From NCBI GenBank assembly GCA_041653875.1, contig JBAZEM010000014.1:1-64000 (forward strand): a DNA stretch of 64,000 nt, in the 5' to 3' direction. The stretch is from VSJD01 sp041653875 (GTDB taxonomy: Bacteria > Verrucomicrobiota > Kiritimatiellia > JAAZAB01). Within the stretch, counting starts at the first letter, position 1, and every line of letters begins with the position of its first letter. The notes below the pieces were generated by a model. It was not told where the DNA came from. It saw only the letters and a list, made by a program, of their open reading frames with translations, and ran no database searches. Shown piece by piece: positions 1 through 7,337 of this stretch. A program made the position numbers and the translations under genes.

Positions 1-4
1 GTTT

Positions 5-172
5 TTGATTCCGGGTTTTGCGATCCGCAATCAGAAATCCGAAATCCGCAATTCTTAGGTATTGATTCCGGGTTTTGCGATCCGCAATCAGAAATCCGAA
101 ATCCGCAATTCTTAGGTATTGATTCCGGGTTTTGCGATCCGCAATCAGAAATCCGAAATCCGCAATTCTTAG
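5..172. repeat. Three tandem copies of a 57-bp unit
   Basis: The unit begins at 5, 62 and 119 with a constant 57-bp period, and the copies look identical until the third ends near 172. Each unit has an internal run of related words (atccgcaatc, gaaatccgaa, atccgcaatt). The leuC stop codon (169-171 on the minus strand) falls inside the last copy, so the array starts exactly at the 3' end of leuC. The array may continue past the window edge. There are no spacers, so it is not CRISPR. Confidence 0.95.
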
Positions 173-1467
173 AGAAACTCCCTCGGGTCGGTGATGCGGC
201 CGGTCACGGCCGAGGCCGCCACAGTCAGGGGCGAGGCCAGGTAAATCGGCGCGTCTTTTGATCCCATCCGCCCGATAAAATTACGGTTGGTCGTGCTGAT
301 CACCACCTCGCGGCCGCGCGTGCGCCCAAAGGTGTCCGGCGGCCCGCCCAGGCAGGCGGCGCACGAGGGCGGGGCGATATCCAGGCAGCCGGCGTTCTTG
401 AAAATATGCGTCAGGGTTTCGCCGTTGACCTGCTCCGTTTCGAGGCCGGCGGCCACTTCCCGGGTGGCCGGCACGAGGAACGTGTCCACACTGACCCGCT
501 TGCCTTGCAGGATCACGGCGGCGGCGATGAAATCGGTCAGTTTGCCGCCCGTGCACGAACCGATATAGGCGCGGTCAAGCTTGATGTCCTTGAGCGCGCG
601 CGCCGGGGCATACTCGGCGGGCGAGTTCGGTTTGGCCACGCACGGCTCGAAGGTGGAGACGTCGTAGGTATAATCTTTGGCGACGGCGCAATCCGGGTCG
701 CTATAGAGCGGCGTGAAGGGCTTCGACGCGCGCGCGCGCACATAGGCCAGCGCTTTTTCGTCCGGGGCGATGATGCCGTTCTTGCCGCCGGCCTCAATGG
801 CCATGTTGCAGATCGTCATGCGCTCCTCGATGGCCAGCGCCGCGATGGCGTCCCCGCGGAACTCCATGGCGCAATAGGTGGCCCCCTCGAACCCGATGTC
901 GCCGATGATGCGCAGGATGATGTCCTTGCCCATGATATAATCCGGCTTGAGTCCGTTGACCGTGAACCGCAGCGTCGGCGGCACTTTGATCAGCAGTTTG
1001 CCTGTGCCCATGACGAAGCCGGCGTCGGTGTTGCCGATGCCCGTGGCAAAAGCGCCCAGGGCCCCATGCGTGCAGGTGTGCGAGTCCGTGCCGAAAATCA
1101 CCTCGCCCGGCCGGACGTGGCCTTCCTGCGGAAGCGCCACGTGGCAAACGCCCTTGTAGGCCGGCGTGCCGGGATCGTAAAAATAGGGCAGGGCCTGTTC
1201 GCGGGCGAAGGTCCGCAGGCTGGCCACGTTGCGATGGGACATTTCGTCTTTCGTGAAGATAAAATGATCGGGAATGATAACCACCCGCTCGCGGTCCCAG
1301 ACCTTGGCGTTGCGGCCGAATTCACGTTGAAAGACGCCGATCGTGCCCGGACCGCAGATATCGTGGGTCAGCAGGATATCGGCCTTGACCCAGATGTTCT
1401 CGCCCGGCCTTACCGCGGCCTTGTCCGCCGCGCGCGCCAGAATTTTTTCCGTGATCGTCATGCTCAT
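169..1467 (-). CDS. leuC: 3-isopropylmalate dehydratase large subunit (LeuC / homoaconitase type)
   Basis: Aconitase-superfamily enzyme that isomerises 2- and 3-isopropylmalate in leucine synthesis, working with a small subunit (LeuD) not found in this window. The 432-residue protein has the family motifs FGTDSHTCTHGALGAFATGI (about 125-144) and YIGSCTGGKLTDF. It also has the three [4Fe-4S] ligands expected of the family: Cys305 and the PPSCAAC pair Cys369/Cys372. Its length fits the shorter 'type 2' LeuC/HACN group (about 420) better than the roughly 466-residue enterobacterial form, so homoaconitase-like specificity cannot be excluded. The start ATG has a GAGGA sequence about 9 nt upstream; a second in-frame ATG lies two codons later. 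leuB is in the same window but 44 kb away. The stop codon lies inside a 57-bp tandem repeat. Confidence 0.95.
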   Translation of the reverse strand: MSMTITEKILARAADKAAVRPGENIWVKADILLTHDICGPGTIGVFQREFGRNAKVWDRERVVIIPDHFIFTKDEMSHRNVASLRTFAREQALPYFYDPGTPAYKGVCHVALPQEGHVRPGEVIFGTDSHTCTHGALGAFATGIGNTDAGFVMGTGKLLIKVPPTLRFTVNGLKPDYIMGKDIILRIIGDIGFEGATYCAMEFRGDAIAALAIEERMTICNMAIEAGGKNGIIAPDEKALAYVRARASKPFTPLYSDPDCAVAKDYTYDVSTFEPCVAKPNSPAEYAPARALKDIKLDRAYIGSCTGGKLTDFIAAAVILQGKRVSVDTFLVPATREVAAGLETEQVNGETLTHIFKNAGCLDIAPPSCAACLGGPPDTFGRTRGREVVISTTNRNFIGRMGSKDAPIYLASPLTVAASAVTGRITDPREFL

Positions 1468-1549
1468 AAACCGTGTTCCTCAATCCGTCGTTATGTGCCA
1501 AGGGGACGTGAATGCCCAAAAATACACGCGCGTCTCCCCAAGCGCAATC

Positions 1550-2671
1550 TTAAATAATGGCGCCGCCGCCGAGGACGAGGTCGTCCCGGTAAAAGACGAC
1601 CGCCTGACCGGGGGCGATTGCCATCTGGGGGCGATCGAATACCACGGTGACGGTTTGTCCGGCGGGGTCGTCCGGTGTGACGGTGGCGTCGGCTGGCTTG
1701 TGTTGCTGGCGGATTTTGGCCTGGACCCGCAACGGCGCGCGCAGGGCGTCGAAGGCGATCCAATTAACTTCTGCGGCCCGCAGACGGTCGCTAAAAAGAT
1801 CGGCATAAGGTCCGACTGCGATCGTGTTGCCGGGTCCATCGATGTGCGTGACGTACAACGGCTCTTGCGTGCCGCTTAACCCCACCCCTTTGCGCTGGCC
1901 GATGGTGTAATAAACAATGCCTTTGTGTTCGCCCAGCACGCGGCCGGCCCGGTCCACGATCGGGCCCGGCCGGATAGTTTCGCCCTTGAATAACGCGCCG
2001 TAATGCTTGCATTCGATGAAATCCTGGCTTTCCGGCCGCGCAGCTAAGCGCTCCAGGCCCAACTCGCGCGCCAAAGTTTTCACCGCAGTCTTTTTCAACG
2101 CCCCCAGCGGAAAAACGAGGTTGCGTAATTGATCCTGGGTCAGGTGGTGCAGGAAGTACGACTGATCCTTTGCGGCGTCGAGCCCGCGTTTCAACACGTA
2201 ACGCCGGCTGGTGTCATCGCGTTCAACCCGCGCATAATGGCCGGTGGCGAAGCGGTCGAACTTAAGGCCGGCGGCGCGGGCTTTGTCCGGCAGCAAGCCG
2301 AACTTAAGCTTCCAGTTGCACATGACGCAAGGGTTGGGCGTGCGCCCGGCCAGGTATGCGCCGCGAAAATAATCCAGCACCCATTGCCGGTATTCCGTTG
2401 CCAGCGGGATGGTGACGTGCCGGATGCCCAGCCGCGCGGTCAGCGCGCGGAGTTCCTCCAGTTCCTGCGTTTCGCCCGGGCCGTAACATCCGGAGCGGCG
2501 CTCCTCGGCGGGGATGTCAACGGAGCCGTCCCAGGTTTGCATGGTGACGCCGACGACGTCAAAGCCCTGGCGTTGCAGCAGGCAGGCCGCCATGGTGGAA
2601 TCCACGCCGCCGCTCATGCCGACCGCCACGGTCAGGGGCGGAGAATCGATGTCTGTGGCTTTTGATTTCAT
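1550..2671 (-). CDS. mnmA: tRNA-specific 2-thiouridylase MnmA
   Basis: Adenylates and thiolates U34 of Lys/Glu/Gln tRNAs in the cytoplasm, receiving sulfur through a relay. The 373-residue protein has the ATP-pyrophosphatase PP-loop GMSGGVDSTMAA (18-29). It also has the NPCVMCN segment with the nucleophilic Cys115, the FATGHYAR motif (about 141-148) and the second catalytic Cys221 in the ESQDFIECKHYG segment. The C-terminal beta-barrel region keeps the typical GQRKGVG motif. Length and motif order are normal for the family. It lies 82 bp upstream of leuC on the same strand with no obvious terminator between them, so co-transcription is possible but there is no functional link. Confidence 0.97.
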   Translation of the reverse strand: MKSKATDIDSPPLTVAVGMSGGVDSTMAACLLQRQGFDVVGVTMQTWDGSVDIPAEERRSGCYGPGETQELEELRALTARLGIRHVTIPLATEYRQWVLDYFRGAYLAGRTPNPCVMCNWKLKFGLLPDKARAAGLKFDRFATGHYARVERDDTSRRYVLKRGLDAAKDQSYFLHHLTQDQLRNLVFPLGALKKTAVKTLARELGLERLAARPESQDFIECKHYGALFKGETIRPGPIVDRAGRVLGEHKGIVYYTIGQRKGVGLSGTQEPLYVTHIDGPGNTIAVGPYADLFSDRLRAAEVNWIAFDALRAPLRVQAKIRQQHKPADATVTPDDPAGQTVTVVFDRPQMAIAPGQAVVFYRDDLVLGGGAII

Positions 2672-2711
2672 TCGGTGTTGGGCCTTTTGGTGTTGCCTTT
2701 GACGGCCTGTT

Positions 2712-3215
2712 TTAATGCACAGGAACTTTCCGCCAGCCTGCCCGCCATAGCTTTATGCGACGGCGGGAGGCGGATCCGCCTACAGCATGACAAAACATAG
2801 CGGTTCTAACGAACCGCAACCACACCAAATCGGTGTAGAGGCCGTTCGATAGAACGGCAAAGTTGCCGAAGGCCTAATTTAATGTTAAGGAATTTCAATC
2901 CGATGTAGAGCCGGTTTTTCCTCCAGAGGCGGATCCGCTTTTGGCGGAATACCGGCTATCCTGTGCCGAAGATAGCCGACATAAAGTCGGCTCTACATGA
3001 TAAAGTTGCCCCGTTCCTCGGGGCCTAATTTGATGCTAAGGAAATTTCCGCCATAGGCGGATCCGCCTACGGCGGACAATCCGATGTAGAGCCGGTTTTT
3101 CCGCCATAGGCGGATCCGCCTCCGGCGGAATACCGGCTATCCTGTGCCGAAGATAGCCGACATAAAGTCGGCTCTACATAAAAAAGTCGCCCCGCTTTGC
3201 GGGGCCTAACTTAAT
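2712..3215. repeat. Array of three modular hairpin repeats (head-cargo-tail)
   Basis: This 540-bp gap between mnmA and the 3211-3711 gene contains only repeats. Three modules follow one another at about 2714-2878, 2879-3027 and 3028-3212. Each opens with a head like taatgttaaggaattt and closes with a tail hairpin flanked by aaagttgc/aaagtcgc and ggcctaa. Cargo of module 1 is two small hairpins (gcggttctaacgaaccgc and gccgttcgatagaacggc). Modules 2 and 3 carry a branched structure (2903-2998 and 3084-3179): an outer stem atgtagagcc/ggctctacat encloses a ccgcc/ggcgg-rich arm and a ctatc/gatag arm. The last tail overlaps the stop codon of the downstream gene. Confidence 0.9.
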
Positions 3216-3711
3216 TCGATGCGTTTAAATATTCTCCCAGCTTGGTGTGGCTTGCCACCGGGCCATCCGGAAAATCGCTTAAAGTTCGCAGATAATCGGG
3301 CACAGTCCCGGCGCCGGCCCATTGCCGGTATTCATACGCGGCAATGACCGCCTCCGCATAACAGGCAAATTCCATATAATTGTCCTCGCGCCCCAGATCG
3401 AGCGGCGTCAAATCGCGCGTTCGGAACGCGCGGACATGCAGGATCGTTTCCGCCGCCGGCGCAAAGCGGAATACCTTCGTCAGATGCGGAAAAGCCGTGA
3501 TAAACCCGATGCCTTCCGGCGCCATTTGGCGCAGATTGGCTTCGAAGGCGGCGGGTGTCAAGGTCGAGCGTTCCCATTCGTAGCGTTCCGGCTCGTCCCG
3601 CCCGATCAGACTGAAAAAATAAAGTTTGAACACCGATCGGTTGTCCGGCAGACGCAACCAGGTTTTCCGAATCATTTTGGAACGATAAGGAAGACACGCT
3701 TTAACGTTCAT
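3211..3711 (-). CDS. Conserved hypothetical protein, 166 aa
   Basis: I do not recognise the family. The protein is soluble-looking, without signal peptide or membrane segment. It is rich in aromatic residues, and its central part (ITAFPHLTKVFRFAP, then ETILHVRAFRTRDLTPLD) reads as alternating beta strands and helices. The first ATG overlaps the end of the upstream DUF2851 gene by 11 bp, indicating translational coupling. A later in-frame start (MIRKTWLRLPDN, 12 codons in) is possible. The stop codon lies at the edge of the modular repeat array. Coupling to the DUF2851 gene suggests a shared but unknown role. Confidence 0.7.
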   Translation of the reverse strand: MNVKACLPYRSKMIRKTWLRLPDNRSVFKLYFFSLIGRDEPERYEWERSTLTPAAFEANLRQMAPEGIGFITAFPHLTKVFRFAPAAETILHVRAFRTRDLTPLDLGREDNYMEFACYAEAVIAAYEYRQWAGAGTVPDYLRTLSDFPDGPVASHTKLGEYLNASN

Positions 3712-5302
3712 TGGTTTCCTCCAGTTTGCGGTTTAATGCCTTCAGCAAGGCGCAGTGCTCGCACCGGGAACGGTCCGTCAGGCAAAAATCGTGGAAAATC
3801 CGGATCAAACCTTGCTGGCGCAGGCCGGAACGGTAGAGGACCGGATTATGGTCCGGGCCCAGCAAATTATGGGCCGTCTGGCGGATGATCCGGTTGTCTT
3901 CTTCGGGAGGCAGGCGGCGCAGAAAAGCGGGGGTCATGACCCGCCGGTCGCCCAGCGCCGCGAGGAAAGGAACGCATACGTTCGTGACGATGGCCGCCAT
4001 GCGGTTTGTCCCCATGAGAGCGATCGTCGCCGTTTGCCGCTTGCCCGCGAAACTCAATCGGCGTTGCCAGTAGGTAGCGACTGCGGGCTGGAATAAGGCC
4101 GCCATTTGCCGGAAACATTCGTCGGCCGAGGCGGTATTCAACGCCGTCAAGGATCGGGTCAAATTGTCGGCGCCGGCAAACAGGATGGCGGCCAGCATCA
4201 AGCGGCGTTGGGGATGGTTTTGCGGCCGCAAGCCGCACAGCTTCCAGTTTTTGCGGCGCAAGGCCCGCGCGCTCCAGGCGGCCTGATGCTTCCACCAATG
4301 ATCCCACAGTTGCCGCACAAAAGCGCGGGTTTCCGCGTCCCAGCGCGAGGAAGTCTGCGCCGGCAGGAGGCCGGCCATGCCCATCAGGAGCGCATAAGTT
4401 TTCAGAATGTCGCCGCCGGACGCCTTGCGCAGGGTTTCCAGGGGAAACTGCTCGGCCATGCGCCGGCAGGGCGCGCGATTATTTTTATAGCCCAGCGCGG
4501 TCATAATTTCTTCATACAGGACCTGGTCGGGCGCCTTGGAGGCGAAGGCGCCGGCCATGCGCGCGGCTTTGCTTTGCAGGCGTTCGGCCCCCGCGGACTC
4601 AAGCAGTTCCGCCACACGATCGGGGGGCCATGATTTCAATACCAGCGCGCAGGGTGCGATCGGTTCGCGGATCGTGTAGGGGTAGGCGGCGAGGTCGAGG
4701 CTTTCGAACGAAAAAAACGGATTGGCCGCCAGACCGTCTTTCAGCGCAATCTGGATGGCGCCGTCGGGCAGAGTTGCGGCCGGCACGGCGCCGGGGAAAT
4801 AGGTCACATGCGCGATGACGCGGGCATAGGCCGGGTTCCGGGCATGGCCGTGCCTTTGCCAATCCGAGGGGTGGACATGAATTTCGATGTCGCCCGCCAG
4901 GCGGCGCCCGGCGGGACCCACGCGCAGGACGGCATCCAGAAAATCAGGCCCGTCTTCCAGGTTCCATTGACCGGGATGTTCGACGACGATCGTGTCCCCT
5001 TGTTCGGTTTTCAAAGCGCCGGGACGCAGGGCGGCATCGAACCACACGCATTGCAGGTGGCGTTCCGTATAGGGGAATCCCCGCGCGCCGGCCAAGGCGC
5101 TCGAGGGCTCGGCGATTATTGCCGGCCAGAGGCGGTGTCTTGATCTAAGCGGAAATTGCTCTTTCGTAGCCGCGCCCGTAAGGGCGTGGATTTTTCCGGC
5201 GTCCACGGCGTTACCGCCGCGGCTACAAGAGTTCGCCCCGCTCTGGGGGCGCTCAATGCCTGCTTGAGAAAATAAATTCTTTACCGTCGGATACTTTTTC
5301 AT
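3701..5302 (-). CDS. DUF2851 family protein
   Basis: The body resembles DUF2851: LQCVWFDAALRPGALKTEQG, then VVEHPGQWNLEDGPDFLDAV, then GDIEIHVHPSDWQRHGH (nuclease-like acidic/His pattern), and a C-terminal FHDFCLTDRSRCEHC cysteine segment. The function of the family is not established. The N-terminus is uncertain. The open frame extends to 5392, but the only methionine close to the conserved body is at 5302. The stretch between 5302 and the first conserved residues (near 5060) contains a structured repeat (5166-5226), so the real start may be a non-ATG codon near 5060-5095. It overlaps the 3211-3711 gene by 11 bp at its 3' end. Confidence 0.75.
   Translation of the reverse strand: MKKYPTVKNLFSQAGIERPQSGANSCSRGGNAVDAGKIHALTGAATKEQFPLRSRHRLWPAIIAEPSSALAGARGFPYTERHLQCVWFDAALRPGALKTEQGDTIVVEHPGQWNLEDGPDFLDAVLRVGPAGRRLAGDIEIHVHPSDWQRHGHARNPAYARVIAHVTYFPGAVPAATLPDGAIQIALKDGLAANPFFSFESLDLAAYPYTIREPIAPCALVLKSWPPDRVAELLESAGAERLQSKAARMAGAFASKAPDQVLYEEIMTALGYKNNRAPCRRMAEQFPLETLRKASGGDILKTYALLMGMAGLLPAQTSSRWDAETRAFVRQLWDHWWKHQAAWSARALRRKNWKLCGLRPQNHPQRRLMLAAILFAGADNLTRSLTALNTASADECFRQMAALFQPAVATYWQRRLSFAGKRQTATIALMGTNRMAAIVTNVCVPFLAALGDRRVMTPAFLRRLPPEEDNRIIRQTAHNLLGPDHNPVLYRSGLRQQGLIRIFHDFCLTDRSRCEHCALLKALNRKLEETNER
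5166..5226. repeat. Cloverleaf-like repeat in the 5' part of the DUF2851 frame
   Basis: Outer arms gtagccgcg (5166-5174) and cgcggctac (5218-5226) pair perfectly. Between them are three further hairpins: cccgtaaggg; cgtgg paired with ccacg; and ggcgttaccgcc. Together they form a four-way-junction fold. It lies inside the open reading frame, upstream of the first residues that match the family, which argues that it is 5' untranslated or inserted sequence. Confidence 0.7.
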
Positions 5303-5330
5303 GTGCTTTCTGCCTTCTGCCCTAACGCGG

Positions 5331-5516
5331 ACAGGCCCGCAACCCAAAGATTTTTTACCACGAAACACACAAAACACACGAAAGTTCAGCAAAATAATAT
5401 TACAGACTCTATTTTCTTATATTGAAAAACAGAATCTGATCTTCATCCATTTCGTGTGTTCCGTGTGTTTCGTGGTTATCTTGTTATTCTTTGCGGTTCC
5501 TGGTGTCTGAGGTATT
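5331..5516. repeat. Inverted repeat of 'cgaaacacac' words, copy 1
   Basis: The left arm at 5357-5384 (accacgaaacacacaaaaca and onward) pairs with the right arm at 5449-5476 (ttcgtgtgttccgtgtgttt and onward) over about 28 nt with 3 mismatches. Outside the arms, gcaacccaaagattttt on the left and gttcctggtgtctgaggta on the right recur in the copy at 13196-13378. It fills the divergent gap between the DUF2851 gene and the ABC operon, so it could affect transcription of either. No coding potential is visible. Confidence 0.85.
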
Positions 5517-5622
5517 AAAGCAGTATAGCCCGTTTTTGGAATTGATCAACAGGGTGGATGACGGTAGAGTGAACTTCGATTTCCGAGAGTCGGGCCATGC
5601 CAGTTGTTTGCCGCAGCCTGCC

Positions 5623-6585
5623 ATGATTAAAGTGGAACATGTAACCAAGCGCTTTGCCTCGGCTGTGGCCGTGAACGATATTTCGTTCGAGGTTTTGCGC
5701 GGCGAGGTCGTCGGTTTTCTCGGGCCGAATGGCGCCGGCAAGACGACATTGATGCGCCTGCTGGCCACTTATCTGGCGCCGACGCGCGGCCGGGTGTTCA
5801 TTGACGGATTGGACGTGTTTTTGCATTCCCTGGAAGCGCGCCGGCGAATTGGCTATTTACCGGAGAATGCGCCGCTTTACCCGGAAATGCGGGTGGACGA
5901 ATATCTCTCTTTCCGGGCCAAACTTAAGGGCCTGCCGCGCCGGAAGCGCCGCGAGCGCATGGAGGAAGTGAAGGTCCTGTGCGGGCTAAAAGACGTGGAG
6001 CGGCGCATTATCGGCCAGCTTTCGAGAGGTTATGGCCAGCGTCTCGCATTGGCGGACAGTTTGATCCACAGTCCCGAACTGTTGATCCTGGATGAGCCGA
6101 TGATCGGGCTCGATCCGAACCAGATCCGCGCCGTGCGCGAGTTGATCGGCGCCCTGGGGCGGCGTGTGACCGTGGTATTGGCGACCCATTCGCTCGCGGA
6201 AGCGGAAGCCATTTGCCAACGGGTGTTTATCATGAATCACGGGCGCATTGTGGCGTCCGATTCGCCCGGGCGCCTGGCGGCCCAGTTGCAATGCAATGTC
6301 AGTGTGGCGGCCGAGATTGCCGGCCCGCCGGACGAAGTGGCGGAGCAATTGCGGTGTGTGCGCGGGGTTCTGACGGTTCAACTGGCGGAACCGGCGGCCG
6401 GCAACCTTGACGATGGGGCGGTCCTGTGGCGCCGGTATCGGATCGGGTGTCGTTGCGGCACAGATATCCGTCCGGCGGTGTTCGGACTTGCCGCCGCGCA
6501 GGGCTGGCCGTTGCGCGAATTGAGTCTGGAGGCATTCGAGTTGGAAGACGTCTTTGTCGAATTAACCGCGTCCGCAGGTCGGTGA
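5623..6585 (+). CDS. ABC transporter ATP-binding protein (GldA-like)
   Basis: A 320-residue ATPase that should energise the membrane proteins encoded next to it. Walker A is GPNGAGKTT (34-42), the signature is LSRGYGQRLA, Walker B is LLILDEP, followed by the H-loop ATHSLAEAE. The frame is open from 5491, but that part reads through the repeat. The start at MIKVEHVTKRF (5623) fits the family N-terminus. The C-terminal hundred residues match the extension seen in the GldA/NatA type. It is followed 5 bp later by the permease, then by the GldG-like gene with a 4-bp overlap, so the three form an operon. The nearest named family is the Gld gliding-motility ABC exporter, but such sets also occur in non-gliding bacteria. 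Confidence 0.93.
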   Translation: MIKVEHVTKRFASAVAVNDISFEVLRGEVVGFLGPNGAGKTTLMRLLATYLAPTRGRVFIDGLDVFLHSLEARRRIGYLPENAPLYPEMRVDEYLSFRAKLKGLPRRKRRERMEEVKVLCGLKDVERRIIGQLSRGYGQRLALADSLIHSPELLILDEPMIGLDPNQIRAVRELIGALGRRVTVVLATHSLAEAEAICQRVFIMNHGRIVASDSPGRLAAQLQCNVSVAAEIAGPPDEVAEQLRCVRGVLTVQLAEPAAGNLDDGAVLWRRYRIGCRCGTDIRPAVFGLAAAQGWPLRELSLEAFELEDVFVELTASAGR

Positions 6586-6590
6586 AACCA

Positions 6591-7337
6591 ATGGCCAACA
6601 TTATAACTCTGTTAAAACGGCAGCTCCGGGCATATTTTCACACGCCCCTGGCCTACGTGATCATGGCGGCGTTCCTGGTGGTGGCGGGTTTGGGTTTCTG
6701 CCGGCCGCTCGTCCAGCATCTGGGCGAGCGAATTGGCGTGGGGGAACTCCTGTTCGGCGCGCCCTATTTCTGGGTGGCGGTACTGGCGGCCGTGGCGCTG
6801 ATCACCATGCCGTTATTTGCCGAGGAGCGCCGGAGCGGCACGCTGGAAATGTTGCTGACGGCGCCGGTGACCGACCTGCAAGTTGTCCTGGGTAAATATG
6901 CCGGCGCGCTCATATTCTTCCTGTTGATGACCATGCCCACGGCGGCGTATTTTATCCTGCTGAAAGTCGTGGCGCGCGGCATGGCGGCGCCGGATTGGAG
7001 GCCCATCTTCACCGGTTACCTGAGCCTGTGGCTCATTGGCGCTTGTTTCATCGCCATCGGCATGTTCGTCTCGGCCCTGACGCGCAGTCAGGTTGTGGCG
7101 GCCGTGGGCTGTTTCGTCGCGGTCAGCATCTTTTTTTTCCTGGACACGGTGCGGCTGGTTGTGCCCGGCGCCGCGGCCCAGGAAGCGCTGACGTACCTGT
7201 CGAGCGCCCAGCATGTTCGGGAATTTGCGCAGGGCATTGTGGATACGCGGCCCATCGTGCTCTATCTTTCGCTGGCCGTGTTCTTCGTTTTTGCCACGCT
7301 CAAGGCGATCGAGGCGCGGCAATGGAAGCAACTATGA
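6591..7337 (+). CDS. ABC-2 type permease (GldF-like)
   Basis: A 248-residue integral membrane protein with about six hydrophobic segments, starting MANIITLLKRQLRAYFHTPL. The juxtamembrane motif FAEERRSGTLEMLLTAPVTD is characteristic of ABC-2/GldF permeases and is expected to contact the ATPase encoded 5 bp upstream. The frame is open further upstream (to 6426) but that part lies within the ATPase gene. I chose the ATG at 6591 because it begins the conserved N-terminus just after the ATPase stop codon. The stop codon overlaps the next start (ATGA). Confidence 0.92.
   Translation: MANIITLLKRQLRAYFHTPLAYVIMAAFLVVAGLGFCRPLVQHLGERIGVGELLFGAPYFWVAVLAAVALITMPLFAEERRSGTLEMLLTAPVTDLQVVLGKYAGALIFFLLMTMPTAAYFILLKVVARGMAAPDWRPIFTGYLSLWLIGACFIAIGMFVSALTRSQVVAAVGCFVAVSIFFFLDTVRLVVPGAAAQEALTYLSSAQHVREFAQGIVDTRPIVLYLSLAVFFVFATLKAIEARQWKQL

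Noticed and set aside
5..172. CRISPR array from the 57-bp repeats
   Set aside because: No spacers: copies are contiguous. No cas genes in the window.
406..1557. Long plus-strand open frame opposite leuC (383 codons)
   Set aside because: It is antisense to a clear leuC; composition-driven (GC-rich third positions) and shows no domain.
2903..3179. tRNA or tRNA-like gene because of the branched fold
   Set aside because: No anticodon-arm or T-loop consensus, no CCA end, and arms differ in length between copies.
5491..5622. 44-residue N-terminal extension of the ABC ATPase
   Set aside because: Encoded partly by the repeat; conserved family start is at 5623.
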